Shown one piece after another: positions 34,486-44,086 of a stretch of 64,000 nucleotides of DNA. Source of the stretch: Planctomycetota bacterium (GTDB lineage: Bacteria > Planctomycetota > Planctomycetia > Pirellulales > UBA1268). The notes under the pieces are model-generated. The model did not search any database, was not told the DNA's origin, and worked only from the letters and a program-made list of their open reading frames with translations. The stretch is from positions 59,349-123,348 of the forward strand of contig QWOP01000070.1 of NCBI GenBank assembly GCA_003669605.1. Direction: 5' to 3'. Both the position numbers and the translations under genes were made by a program. Each line of letters starts with the position of its first letter. Position 1 is the stretch's first letter.

Positions 34486-36108
34486 TCAGGGGGCCGACAG
34501 CCGCAGGAGGCACAGCGATCCGGCATTGAACCACACGCGGCCCTGGCGGGCGCGGAGTTCGGCGACCAGTTCCACTGTCCGTGTTGACTCCACTTCAAAG
34601 ACATGGCCGAGGAGCGTCCACTCCCCCTCCACATCCACCCGCTCGTCGCGTGTACCACCAGAGATCCGCAGTCCCGCGCCGCTGGTCGGATCGTCTTCCA
34701 GAGGATCCACTCCTTCCTGGATCGCCAACCCTTGGAAGAGATATTTTCCAGGCGGCAGTTCAATTGCCACCCGCCATGAGGCGATCGCCGCTTCCCCTCC
34801 TTCGACAGCGATCGAGAGCCGCCGGCCATCCCCCTCCACGTCGATCTCCTCGACCAGCGCCGTGCCGTCGTCAACCCGCGGGGACCAGCCGGCCAGAACT
34901 GCCCGTCGGGCGTCATCGAAGTGGGTCGGCTCAGGCTCCGGGGCCGAAGCCTGCTCGCGGAGATTCTCCTCCCGGGCCGCGATCCGCTGTCGCAGGTCTG
35001 AGACGGCCTCATCCCAGGCGGCCAGCGCCTCCTCTCCGCTCTCCGCGACGACGGGCCGAAGTCGTCCGGCCTGCTCCTCCAGCAGCGGGAGCAATCGGCC
35101 ATCCGCGTCGAACAGCGGCAGGAGTTCTCTGACTTTCTCGCGGAAGGCGTTCCGCCAAGCGGGATTGTCCATCACCGCGGCGGCGACGAGCGTGGGCGGC
35201 AGATCGAGGAGCGGTGCCTGGGGATCGCCGAGGATCTGGTCCATACCGTGGGGGATGAAGCACGCCCGCCCTCCATTCCCGGGATCGATGTAGATGCGGT
35301 AGTTGTTGTGTGCGGTGGTGTACCCGTCCCAGTGGGCAGTCATCAGTTCCAGCGCCATAAACGTGATGAATTCTGTCACATCGAGCCGCTCCTCAATCGC
35401 GGCCCACCGTTGGTCCGGATCCTCCGTGCGGCAGGCGGCCGCGAGGGCCTTGAGATCGGCTCCGGGCACGCCGTTTTTGCCCACATCGCGTTCGCTTAAA
35501 GTATCGATGTCGACGCCCGAGCCGCCGTCGTAAAGGTTGCCCGAGGAATCGTCGAAGTGACGCTTGAGGAAGTCGTGGTCGAGCGCCTCTTTGAAGACGT
35601 ACATCCCCAGGTCGCGGTCATCGAGGATCACGCGGGCGTGGGTGACTCTTGCCGCAGGGATTCCCGCGGCGCGAAAGAGCGCACCGCCGAGCCATTCGTC
35701 GAGCAGTGACGCATCCTGCACGGAATTGTTGAGGTGAAACTTATCGAGGCCGTGGAAGCGGCGGCCAGGACGAAAGCGGTCCATGGTGAGCGTGAAGGCC
35801 GGCTTGCCGTCGAGATCCTGGAAACTGCCGGCGGCCCCCTTGAGGCGGATGGCGACGTCTTCGTGAGTCGTGTCACCGTCGACGGTGAGCGTGCAGGGCA
35901 CAGAGCCGCGGGGATTTTCGCGGAGCCTGTCGGCGGCACCATCTGCCAGGTGGATAGAGAGGGTCGGCGGATACCCCGACTGGAAGAACTCGCCTGCCAT
36001 CTCGTCGTCGGCAGCGCTGGCACTGCCGGGGCCAACGCAGCACGCCAGAGCGAGAGCGACGAGGATTGCCCGGAAGGCGACGATGGACAGATGAGGGGAC
36101 GTGGTCAT
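34486..36108 (-). CDS. exported CotH-like protein
   Basis: The ATG at 36108, with GGAGCGA upstream, gives 540 residues with a signal peptide (about residues 8-32). The CotH-like region (about 35-330) shows the expected motifs: a beta-rich start (RGSVPCTLTVDG, VAIRLKGAAGS), DKFHLNNSVQDASLL, YVFKEALDHDFLKRHF, GNLYDG, and HWDGYTTAHNNYRIY with FIPHGMDQIL. Spore-coat CotH kinases phosphorylate proteins; the bacterial relatives in this phylum are mostly uncharacterised, so kinase activity is only possible. The C-terminal 100 residues look like a carbohydrate-binding-type beta-domain. It is followed ten bases later by the antiporter gene. Confidence 0.85.
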   Translation of the reverse strand: MTTSPHLSIVAFRAILVALALACCVGPGSASAADDEMAGEFFQSGYPPTLSIHLADGAADRLRENPRGSVPCTLTVDGDTTHEDVAIRLKGAAGSFQDLDGKPAFTLTMDRFRPGRRFHGLDKFHLNNSVQDASLLDEWLGGALFRAAGIPAARVTHARVILDDRDLGMYVFKEALDHDFLKRHFDDSSGNLYDGGSGVDIDTLSERDVGKNGVPGADLKALAAACRTEDPDQRWAAIEERLDVTEFITFMALELMTAHWDGYTTAHNNYRIYIDPGNGGRACFIPHGMDQILGDPQAPLLDLPPTLVAAAVMDNPAWRNAFREKVRELLPLFDADGRLLPLLEEQAGRLRPVVAESGEEALAAWDEAVSDLRQRIAAREENLREQASAPEPEPTHFDDARRAVLAGWSPRVDDGTALVEEIDVEGDGRRLSIAVEGGEAAIASWRVAIELPPGKYLFQGLAIQEGVDPLEDDPTSGAGLRISGGTRDERVDVEGEWTLLGHVFEVESTRTVELVAELRARQGRVWFNAGSLCLLRLSAP

Positions 36109-36217
36109 GGGATCGCTCCGCGGAAAGCAGCCTGCCCGTTGGGAGACAGCCAGCAGGGGCGGCCGCCAGTGCCTCACTGCCGGCAGACAATACTATCCAG
36201 AGCCCATCGGGCTCCGC

Positions 36218-37099
36218 TCATATTCCGCTCTGGCCCGGCAGGCCCGCCAGGTACGCTCCGTAAGGGCTCTGCTGCTGCCGGTGCGCCAGGCGCGCCAGTT
36301 GTTCGTCGTCGATCCAGCCCTGCCGCCAGGCGATCTCCTCCGGGCAGCAAATCTTCTGCCCCTGCCGCGTTTCCAGCGACTGGACGAAGTTGCTGGCATC
36401 GACGAGGCTATCGTGCGTCCCGGCGTCCAGCCACACATCCCCCCGGCCGAGCAATTCTACCTCCAGTTGGCCACTGTTGAGATAGTGGCGATTGAGGTCG
36501 GTGATTTCCAGTTCGCCACGCGGCGACGGGGCGAGTTGGCGGGCGAAGTCGACTGCCTGCTGGTCGTGGAAGTAGAGCCCCGTGACGGCATGCCGGCCTT
36601 TGGGCACGGCGGGCTTTTCCTCGATCGACAGCGGCTGGCCGGCCGCGCCGAGTTCGACCACGCCGTACGCCCGTGGATCGGCGACTGGATAGGCAAAGAT
36701 GGTGGCGCCGTGGGGGCGGTTGTTCACCTTCCGCAAGCGGGGGCCGAGGTCGTGGCCGAAGAAGATGTTGTCACCGAGGATCAGGCACGGGAGCGAGGAG
36801 CCGAGGAAATCGGCTCCGATGAGGTAAGCCTCCGCCAGGCCGGCGGGTTTTTTTTGGATGGCGTAGGTGATCGACATCCCCCAGGCGGAGCCGTCACCGA
36901 GGAGTTCCGCGAATAGCGGAGTGTCACGCGGCGTGGAGATCAGCAGCACATCCCGCATTCCCGCCAGCATGAGGACGCCGAGGGGGTAATAGACCATCGG
37001 CTTGTCATAGACCGGCAGCAGTTGCTTCGAAACCGCCAACGTGAGCGGATGGAGTCGCGATCCCGATCCGCCGGCCAGCACGATCCCCTTGCGATTCAT
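36218..37099 (-). CDS. rfbA: glucose-1-phosphate thymidylyltransferase
   Basis: The enzyme joins dTTP and glucose-1-phosphate to make dTDP-glucose, the first step to dTDP-rhamnose for surface polysaccharides. The 293-residue protein begins GIVLAGGSGSRLHPLTLAVS with the nucleotide-binding GGSGSR at 10-15 and then KQLLPVYDKPMVYYPL. Further motifs LILGDNIFFG, GVVELG and EKPAVPKG, GELEITDLN and WLDAGTHDSL are all present, so the enzyme should be active. The start at 37099 is set by the family; the frame runs on for 83 more codons without similarity. No other rfb gene lies nearby, which is unusual since rfbBCD often cluster with it. The FmdB-like gene lies 91 bases upstream. Confidence 0.95.
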   Translation of the reverse strand: MNRKGIVLAGGSGSRLHPLTLAVSKQLLPVYDKPMVYYPLGVLMLAGMRDVLLISTPRDTPLFAELLGDGSAWGMSITYAIQKKPAGLAEAYLIGADFLGSSLPCLILGDNIFFGHDLGPRLRKVNNRPHGATIFAYPVADPRAYGVVELGAAGQPLSIEEKPAVPKGRHAVTGLYFHDQQAVDFARQLAPSPRGELEITDLNRHYLNSGQLEVELLGRGDVWLDAGTHDSLVDASNFVQSLETRQGQKICCPEEIAWRQGWIDDEQLARLAHRQQQSPYGAYLAGLPGQSGI

Positions 37100-37190
37100 G
37101 CGGAAATGTCTCCCCTGCAGACGGCCTGTGGAGTGAGCGATGCCCCGACACCAACGGAGAAGCCATCGGGCCCAATTCGGCCGAGGCGGA

Positions 37191-37487
37191 TCATGGATCG
37201 GCCGAGATCTGGCTGGGGCCGCTCCCGACCGTCTTGGTGTACTGCCCGTCGCCGCTCTTGACGTATTTCGTAAAACCCATCCGATCCAGATTCTTGTCGG
37301 AGAGCATTTTCGGGTTGCCGATGGCCGTGTTTTTTCCGCCGATGGCAAATCCGGTGATTACCCGGCGGACCGGCTCATCGGTCTCCGGGTGCTTGTCGAG
37401 GACCGGCTCTGACATCGACTGGAGGAGTTCGAACCGATCGCCGCCCGTGCCATCCGGCTTAACGACTTCGTAGACGTAGGTGGGCAT
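37191..37487 (-). CDS. FmdB-like small protein lacking the zinc-ribbon cysteines
   Basis: From the ATG at 37487 this is a 98-residue protein starting MPTYVYE, the hallmark of the FmdB zinc-ribbon family, with FELLQSMSEPVL following. In usual members the loop after MPTYEY carries a CxxC pair and a second pair closes the ribbon. Here the loop is VVKPDGTGGDRFE with no cysteine, and the protein has none at all. It therefore cannot bind zinc in the standard way. The remaining sequence (IGNPKMLSDKNLDRMGFTKYVKSGDG) is soluble. It precedes rfbA on the same strand. The homology is inferred from the N-terminal pattern; the role is unknown. Confidence 0.75.
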   Translation of the reverse strand: MPTYVYEVVKPDGTGGDRFELLQSMSEPVLDKHPETDEPVRRVITGFAIGGKNTAIGNPKMLSDKNLDRMGFTKYVKSGDGQYTKTVGSGPSQISADP

Positions 37488-37770
37488 GGCGGAAATCGAG
37501 CCAGGGATTGGTGGGGGCTGGTAGGCAGTTGCGACTGGAAGTCTAACTCCCCGTGGCAACCGCCTCCCCCCTTTTGTCAGGGCCTGCCCCTAAAATCGCT
37601 GCGGGTCTTCCGGGGGGCATCGGCAGCGTCTCGAGCGCTGTACCAGGAGATCCAGAGGCCTCTTTCCCCCCTCTTTGCGGCAGGAGACTGCTGCGGCGCG
37701 TTCTCCGCCGGCAGAGCCCGGTCGGTATCATGGCGGCGGGGTCGGATCGCTCTTTACTCTTGTTGATGCC

Positions 37771-40700
37771 ATGCCCGCCTTCACTTTTTCTCCGCTCCCG
37801 CGCCATGCCACGCTGTGGCGCGTGCTTCAGGCGGTGCTCCTGGTGGGGATGATCGCGCCGTGGGCCCTCTTCACGGGCCTCCCGGCGACCCGTGCCGCCG
37901 ATCCCCCCGAGCGTGTCGTCGATGGCCTCCAGGCGCTCTACACGTTTGAGGCGCTGGTGAAGGGGGTGATCCCCGATCGGGCCGGTGTCGGTGAGGGGAT
38001 CGACCTGCGGATCGACAAGCCGCAGGGGGTGCGCTTCCACGCCGGCCGGATGGGGCTCGATCTCCCGGTCGTCGTCGCCTCCGATGGTCCGGCCGCCCGG
38101 CTCACGCAGGCCCTCCGCCAAGCGCAGCAGTTTTCACTTGAAGTCTGGATCACCCCTGCCGAGCCCGATCAGACAGGCCCAGCCCGGATCGTCAGCCTCT
38201 CTCTCGACACGAGCAAGCGCAGCCTGTCTCTCGTCCAGGACAAGGGGCGCTATGAAGTCCGCCTCCGCACGAGCACCACAAGCGACAACGGCACCCCATC
38301 CACGCCAACGCCCGACGGCTCGGCAGTTGTCCGGCGGACGCACCTCGTCGCCACACGCACCCCTGACGGCGTCGTCCGCATCGCGCTCGACGGCAAGGAA
38401 GTAGCCCAAAACACCGTTGCCGGCGACATGAACCGCTGGCCCGACGACTGCCGGCTCGTCGTCGGCAACGAAGTCAGCGGCGACCGCCCCTGGCGCGGCG
38501 AGATTGCGCTCTTAGCCCTCTATTCAAGAGCCCTCACGGCCGACGAGATCGGGCGCAACTTCGCCGTCGGCCCGCCGCAGATCGAGGAGGCTGTGGCGCT
38601 GCCGCCAGCCTATTTTGGCGCCGTCGACTTCGTCGCTGACGTGCTCCCGATCCTCTCCAGCCGCTGCTTCGACTGCCATGCCGGCGACGAGGAGGCGGGG
38701 GGCTTGAATCTCGCCATTCGCGCCCGGGCCCTCCAGGGGGGCTTTCACGGGGCGCTGATCGAGCCGGGGGAGAGTCTCTCGAGCCGGCTTGTCCATTCGA
38801 TTGCCGGCATCGCCAAAGCCAAGCCGATGCCTCCCGACGGGCCGCCGCTTTCTGCCGCTGAGATCGGCATCATCCGAGCCTGGATCGATCAGGGGGCCGT
38901 GTGGCCGGCTGGCCACGATCTTCCCGATCCGCGAGAAGAGCGGGCCCGGGAGCACTGGGCCTTTCGTCTGCTCGAGGATGTCGCGGTGCCGGCGGTTGAC
39001 GACGCCGTCTGGCCGCGCACCGACATCGACCGTTTCATCCTCGCCAAGCTCGAGGAGAGTGGTATCAAGCCTTCACCCGCGGCCGACCCGCGGACGCTCA
39101 TCCGCCGGATGACCTTTGATCTGACGGGGCTGCCGCCGACCCCGGATGAGGTCGAGGCCTTTTCGATCGCCCATGCCAACGACTCCGACGGTGCGATCGC
39201 CGCCCTTGCCGACCGGCTCCTCGCGAGCGTCGCACATGGCGAACGCTGGGCCCGCCACTGGCTCGACATCGCCCGCTACGCCGACAGCGACGGTCAGGAG
39301 GGGGACCGCGACCGCCCCCATGCCTGGCGCTACCGCGATTTCTTGATCCGCTCCATTCAGGACGACATTCCCTTTGACCGCTTCGTCCGCTGGCAGATTG
39401 CGGGTGACGAGGAGGCCCCGGATGATTCCCAAGCCCTCGCCGCCACCGGCTTTCTGACTGCCGGGCCGTCGTCGGTGCTCCCTGAGAGCCTCATGGAGGA
39501 TGAACGCCTGCGGTCCCGCTACAACGAGCTCGACGACACGCTCGCCACCGTCGGCAGCGGTTTCCTCGGCCTGACGCTCGGTTGCGTCCGCTGCCACGAT
39601 CACAAATACGATTTTCTCCCGGCCCGCGACTACTACGGCATGCTGTCGGCATTTCATTCCGGCTCCCGGGCCGAAGTGCCACTGGTGGCTGGCAACGAGA
39701 CTGAAAAAGCCCTCGTGTGGCGCGACGCCGGCCCGGAGCCACGCACCACCTGGCTCTTCCAGCGGGGCGACTGGTACGACCGCGATCAGCCGGTGTCGCT
39801 GTCGTTTGTGGGAGTGCTGTCGCGCGGACGGTCGGCCGACGACTATCTGCGCGCGGCGAAGGAATCATCGCCGCACCGCGACACGACCTACCAGCGGAAG
39901 GCATTGGCCGACTGGATGGTCGATGTCGATCATGGAGCGGGGGCACTGCTGGCCCGCGTGCTGGTCAACCGACTCTGGCAGCACCATTTCGGCGCCGGGA
40001 TTGTGCGGACGGTGGGGGATTTCGGCGTTCGCGCCGATCCGCCGTCGCATCCGGAATTCCTGGAGTGGCTCGCCGCTGACTTCGTCGCCCACGGCTGGCA
40101 GGTGCGGCGGCTGGAGCGGCTGATTGCGACCAGCGCCGTCTACCGGCAGTCATCGGCTCGCCGCCACGATGCTGCGGGAGCGATCCTCGATCCCTCTGAT
40201 CGTTTGTTGGCCCGGATGCCGCCGCGGCGGCTCGAAGCGGAAGCGCTCCGTGACGCGATGCTCGCCGTCGCCGGCACGCTCAATCCCACATCGTTCGGGC
40301 CATCAGTCAAGCCGCCGATCGCGCCGGAAGCAATGCTCGCTCGCAACGTCAAGGAGCCCTATCCAGCCGACATTAAGGATGGCCCGGAGGTGCGCCGGCG
40401 CAGTCTCTATCTCTTCCACAAGCGAGTCGTCCCCCATCCCTTCCTTGAGGCCTTCGACAAGCCCGACGCTCAAAGTTCCTGCGGCCTGCGCGACCGGACG
40501 ATCGTGGCCCCGCAGGCCCTGGCGCTGTTGAATGATCCGTTTGTGCGCACTGTGGCTGGTGAGTTCGCCGCGCGCGTCGCCGCCGAGGCCGGGCCCGATC
40601 GCACTTTGCAGATTCGCCGTGCCTTTCAGCGTGCCCTCCAGCGGGAGCCAGTATCCGCCGAGCTTTTGGCTGCGGAACGTTTTTTGTCGGAGGAGAAGTC

Positions 40701-40800
40701 GGGCAGCGGCGGTGTCGGGGCTCCTGGCTCCGATCAGCAGGCGCTCGTCAATTTCTGTCAGGTGTTGTTTGGATCGAACGAGTTTTTCCATGTCGACTGA
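37771..40800 (+). CDS. large exported protein, LamG / PSCyt1 / DUF1549 / DUF1553 (PSD1)
   Basis: This 1009-residue protein has a signal peptide (about residues 10-38, to TRAADPP). A LamG-like beta-jellyroll follows (about 60-265). Then comes the planctomycete cytochrome-type PSCyt1 region with CFDCH at 299-303 (a CxxCH haem motif), DUF1549 with LTGLPPTPDEVEAF and WLDIARYADSDG (about 430-640, containing a second CxxCH, CVRCH at 605-609) and the C-terminal DUF1553 (about 690-980) with RVLVNRLWQHHFG. Such proteins pair with DUF1501 proteins and probably act outside the cytoplasmic membrane; their reaction is unknown. It overlaps the following DUF1501 gene by 11 bases. The start is at ATG 37771. 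Confidence 0.93.
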   Translation: MPAFTFSPLPRHATLWRVLQAVLLVGMIAPWALFTGLPATRAADPPERVVDGLQALYTFEALVKGVIPDRAGVGEGIDLRIDKPQGVRFHAGRMGLDLPVVVASDGPAARLTQALRQAQQFSLEVWITPAEPDQTGPARIVSLSLDTSKRSLSLVQDKGRYEVRLRTSTTSDNGTPSTPTPDGSAVVRRTHLVATRTPDGVVRIALDGKEVAQNTVAGDMNRWPDDCRLVVGNEVSGDRPWRGEIALLALYSRALTADEIGRNFAVGPPQIEEAVALPPAYFGAVDFVADVLPILSSRCFDCHAGDEEAGGLNLAIRARALQGGFHGALIEPGESLSSRLVHSIAGIAKAKPMPPDGPPLSAAEIGIIRAWIDQGAVWPAGHDLPDPREERAREHWAFRLLEDVAVPAVDDAVWPRTDIDRFILAKLEESGIKPSPAADPRTLIRRMTFDLTGLPPTPDEVEAFSIAHANDSDGAIAALADRLLASVAHGERWARHWLDIARYADSDGQEGDRDRPHAWRYRDFLIRSIQDDIPFDRFVRWQIAGDEEAPDDSQALAATGFLTAGPSSVLPESLMEDERLRSRYNELDDTLATVGSGFLGLTLGCVRCHDHKYDFLPARDYYGMLSAFHSGSRAEVPLVAGNETEKALVWRDAGPEPRTTWLFQRGDWYDRDQPVSLSFVGVLSRGRSADDYLRAAKESSPHRDTTYQRKALADWMVDVDHGAGALLARVLVNRLWQHHFGAGIVRTVGDFGVRADPPSHPEFLEWLAADFVAHGWQVRRLERLIATSAVYRQSSARRHDAAGAILDPSDRLLARMPPRRLEAEALRDAMLAVAGTLNPTSFGPSVKPPIAPEAMLARNVKEPYPADIKDGPEVRRRSLYLFHKRVVPHPFLEAFDKPDAQSSCGLRDRTIVAPQALALLNDPFVRTVAGEFAARVAAEAGPDRTLQIRRAFQRALQREPVSAELLAAERFLSEEKSGSGGVGAPGSDQQALVNFCQVLFGSNEFFHVD

Positions 40801-42232
40801 TGCCGGGAATCGACATCGCGGTCTGGCCGGGAGCGATGCCGGAGGGCTCCTCGCGCGCCGGCGGCTGCTTGCCAGGGCTGGCGGCGGGTTCGGAGGGGTG
40901 GCGCTTGCCAGTCTCCTTGCCGACGAGGGGCTGTTGAAGTGCGCGACAGCGGACAGCGGCCACGATCCGCTCGCTGCCAAATCCCCTCATTTTCCGGCGA
41001 AGGCCAAGTCGGTGATCTGGCTCTTCATGGAAGGGGCACCGAGTGCGGTCGATCTTTTTGATCCCAAGCCCGAGCTGACCAAGCGCCACGGCCAGAGGAT
41101 CTCGATCGACGTCTTCAACGGCAGTCCGGGGCCGCTGATGAAATCACCGTTTGCCTTCCAGCAGCATGGCGAAAGTGGCGCCTGGGTCTGCGACCGCTAT
41201 CCGAACGTCGCCCGGCATGTCGACCGGTTTGCATTTGTGAAGAGTCTCCACAGCGATTCCAACGACCATGTTCCGGCGCTCTACCAAATCAACACGGGCC
41301 TTTCCCGCCCCGGCTTTCCATCAGCGGGCTCCTGGGTGACCTACGGATTGGGGAGCGAGAACCAAAACCTGCCGGGGTTTGTCGTCCTCGGGAACAACTC
41401 AGGGATCAAGGGGGGGCCGATCAACTGGGGCTCGTCGTTCCTCCCTGCGGCCTATCAGGGGACACTCTTCCGTTCGCAGGGGAGCCCGATCCTCAATCTC
41501 GCCCGCCCTGCCGATCTTTCCGCGGCAGGGCAGCGCCGGCAGCTCGATCTCCTGGGCGCGTTGAACCGGCGGCATCTCGATGCCCGTCCTGACGAGGCCG
41601 AGCTCCTGGGGAGGATCCAGTCTTTTGAGCTTGCCTGGCGGATGCAGTCGGACGCGGCGCGGATGATCGACTTTGGCACTGAGACTCAGTCCACGCGATC
41701 GCTCTACGGCCTCGACGACGAGGCGACGCGCTCCTACGGATCAAAATGTCTCCTGGCGCGGCGGCTGGTGGAGAGTGGCGTGCGGTTTGTGCAGGTCTAC
41801 AGCGACGGCGAGTGGGATGCGCATGGCGATCTGGCTGGCAATCACAGCAGCCATTGCCGGGCCACCGACGTGCCAATCGCGGGGTTGCTTGAGGATCTCC
41901 AGGCCCGCGGGCTGTTGGACGAGACGCTCGTCATCTGGGGCGGGGAGTTTGGGCGGATGCCAGTCTCGCAGGGGAATGACGGCCGCGACCACAATCCGCA
42001 GGGGTTTATGGCGTGGCTGGCTGGTGCCGGCATCAAAGGGGGAGCCAGTCACGGGGAGACCGACGACATCGGTTACAAGGCGGTGATCGATCCGGTGACG
42101 GTCCACGATCTCCACGCCACGATGCTCCACCTCCTTGGTCTGGATCACCTTCGTCTCACGGTCCGCCACCTGGGCCGCGACGTCCGCCTCACCGACGTCG
42201 CCGGTGAGGTGATCCGGGGGATTGTGGCGTGA
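40790..42232 (+). CDS. DUF1501 protein with Tat-like leader
   Basis: The 480-residue protein starts inside the PSD1 gene (ATG 40790) with a twin-arginine-like leader, RRRLLARAGGGFGG (about residues 24-37). It then shows the DUF1501 fold, related to sulfatases and alkaline phosphatases: SVIWLFMEGAPSAVDLFDPKP, NNSGIKGGPINWGSS, VIWGGEFGRMP with the metal-binding region, and GRDHNPQGF followed by VHDLHATMLHLLGLDH. It is cotranslated with PSD1 and likely works with it. The catalytic reaction is unknown. No truncation is seen. Confidence 0.93.
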   Translation: MSTDAGNRHRGLAGSDAGGLLARRRLLARAGGGFGGVALASLLADEGLLKCATADSGHDPLAAKSPHFPAKAKSVIWLFMEGAPSAVDLFDPKPELTKRHGQRISIDVFNGSPGPLMKSPFAFQQHGESGAWVCDRYPNVARHVDRFAFVKSLHSDSNDHVPALYQINTGLSRPGFPSAGSWVTYGLGSENQNLPGFVVLGNNSGIKGGPINWGSSFLPAAYQGTLFRSQGSPILNLARPADLSAAGQRRQLDLLGALNRRHLDARPDEAELLGRIQSFELAWRMQSDAARMIDFGTETQSTRSLYGLDDEATRSYGSKCLLARRLVESGVRFVQVYSDGEWDAHGDLAGNHSSHCRATDVPIAGLLEDLQARGLLDETLVIWGGEFGRMPVSQGNDGRDHNPQGFMAWLAGAGIKGGASHGETDDIGYKAVIDPVTVHDLHATMLHLLGLDHLRLTVRHLGRDVRLTDVAGEVIRGIVA

Positions 42233-42413
42233 GGGGGATGCGAGCCGAACCGCTGTGTTGCCTCCTTCTCTCGCTGTCCACAACCAACGCTTTCTGCTGA
42301 GCAGGTTTCACGGGGAATCACTCCCGGCAGAGGCCTCTTCAGCACCCTGATCGCATGCAGTGGGGCAACGCTGTAGAAAATACGTTGAATTCAATCGCGC
42401 CCACGGAGGCTCC

Positions 42414-43904
42414 ATGATGCCACTGCCACGAAAGCTCTTTTGCCATCTGCTGGTCGTCATGGCCGCCGCCTTCTTTTTTCCAAACCCGCTCCCAGCCGCC
42501 GAGCCTCCGCTGCGGGCCGGGGTCGCCATCGCCGACATTACCCCCGCCGGACCCTATCCGATGAGCGGGTATTACTTCGAGCGCCTCTCCACCGGCACGA
42601 AGGATCCGCTCCATGCCAAGGCGCTCGTTCTCCGTCAGGGAGACTCGGCCGCCGCGATTGTCTGCTGCGATCTGATCGTCATCGCCTCCGACCTCACCGA
42701 TGTCGTTCGCGAGGCTGTCGAACGGGAGACGGGGATTCCGGGGGCGAACGTGATGCTCGCCGCCACCCACACCCACACCGGCCCCGATTACACGAAAGAA
42801 CTTTTTCAGTTTGTCACCGGGAGAAAGCCGACCGGCGACGCGGCCACCCGCGAGCCCTACGTGCCGCGACTCCTCGAGGGGATCGTGACGGCGGTCAAGC
42901 GGGCTGATGCGGCCGCGACCGAGGTGAAGATCACCGCTGGGAACGCCTTCCAGAGCGATCCGGTCTCTTTTCACCGCCGCTTCCTCATGAAGGACGGCTC
43001 GGTGCGCACCTGGATGAAGCTCGACAACCCCGAGGTGATCCGGGCGGCGGGGCCGATCGATCCGGAGATCGGCGTCATCCGCTTCGATGACGCCGGCGGG
43101 AAGCCGCGCGGGCTGCTCTCCTCCTTCGCCCTCCACCTCGACACCGTCGGCGGCACCGAATATAGCGCTGATTTTCCCTTCTTCATCGAACGCGAGATCC
43201 GCGAGACTCTCGGCGGTGGTGTGGTGTCGCTGTTTGGCAATGGCTGCTGCGGCAACATCAACCATGTCGATCCGACGAAGACCGAGGCCAATAAAACAGA
43301 CTTTATCGGCTCATCGCTCGGTCGCTCGATTGTGGCCGGGCTGCCGGCGCTTCTGCCTGTTGAGGCTCCGCGCCTCCAGATCCGCTCGGCCACCGTCCGC
43401 GTCCCGCTGCTGGAGTGCTCCGCGGAGCAGGCGGTCGCCGCCAAAAAACTCCTCGCTGAGATCAAGGCCGGAGCGAAGCCCGACTTCCTCGCCCATGTCG
43501 ACGCCTACCGGCGGCTGATCATCGACAACCTCCGCCACGACATCGATCAGGAAGAGGCCATGGAATGGCTCGGCTGGGGGCTCACTAAGAAGCTTGCCGG
43601 CTCCGGCGACACGATGCCGCTGGGCGTGCAGGTGATCACGCTCGGCCGCGACGTGGCGGTGGTGGCGTTTCCGGGCGAATCGTTTGTGGAGCATGGCTTG
43701 GCGATCAAGAACGCCAGCCCCTTTCGCACGACGCTTGTCATCGAGCTTGCCAATCACGGAGAGACAATTTACGTGCCGACGCGCCCCGCCTCGGTCGGTG
43801 GCGGTTACGAGACGACCAACACCACCGTCGCAGCTGGTGCCGGGGAATTGATGGTCGAAACCGTCGTCCGCCTCCTCCGCGAGGCCGCGGCAGCACTCCC
43901 CTGA
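42414..43904 (+). CDS. exported neutral/alkaline ceramidase-like protein
   Basis: From ATG 42414, preceded by GGAGG, the protein has 496 residues with a signal peptide (residues 1-29, to LPAAEPP). The catalytic-family motifs are AGVAIADITPAGPYPMSGYY at the start of the mature part, AATHTHTGPD, and a later GNGCCGNINHVDPTK with His and Asn residues. C-terminal GGGYET also fits neutral ceramidase-type proteins, which hydrolyse N-acyl-sphingosine with zinc. At 496 residues it is shorter than the usual 670, lacking the C-terminal Ig-like domain. Members in this phylum are often annotated so; the substrate here is not proven. It stands alone, 181 bases after the DUF1501 gene. Confidence 0.85.
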   Translation: MMPLPRKLFCHLLVVMAAAFFFPNPLPAAEPPLRAGVAIADITPAGPYPMSGYYFERLSTGTKDPLHAKALVLRQGDSAAAIVCCDLIVIASDLTDVVREAVERETGIPGANVMLAATHTHTGPDYTKELFQFVTGRKPTGDAATREPYVPRLLEGIVTAVKRADAAATEVKITAGNAFQSDPVSFHRRFLMKDGSVRTWMKLDNPEVIRAAGPIDPEIGVIRFDDAGGKPRGLLSSFALHLDTVGGTEYSADFPFFIEREIRETLGGGVVSLFGNGCCGNINHVDPTKTEANKTDFIGSSLGRSIVAGLPALLPVEAPRLQIRSATVRVPLLECSAEQAVAAKKLLAEIKAGAKPDFLAHVDAYRRLIIDNLRHDIDQEEAMEWLGWGLTKKLAGSGDTMPLGVQVITLGRDVAVVAFPGESFVEHGLAIKNASPFRTTLVIELANHGETIYVPTRPASVGGGYETTNTTVAAGAGELMVETVVRLLREAAAALP

Positions 43905-44086
43905 GCCACAAAGGCGCCGGGGCGGACGCGGCACGCCGATCGGCTGACGACAAGGCAGTCTGGGGGGGTGAAGGGCTCCACGGGGACGGGGTTGAAAGTT
44001 GACAGTTGGCAAGTCGGCCACCGATACCTGCTGGCCTGCTGATGGCTGCCCCACTGTCGATCCCGCCCCTTCGAGGAGATTCCCCC

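Noticed and set aside
43905..44086. Possible gene in the space before the CAP gene
   Set aside because: Only short frames with no ribosome site; I see nothing there.
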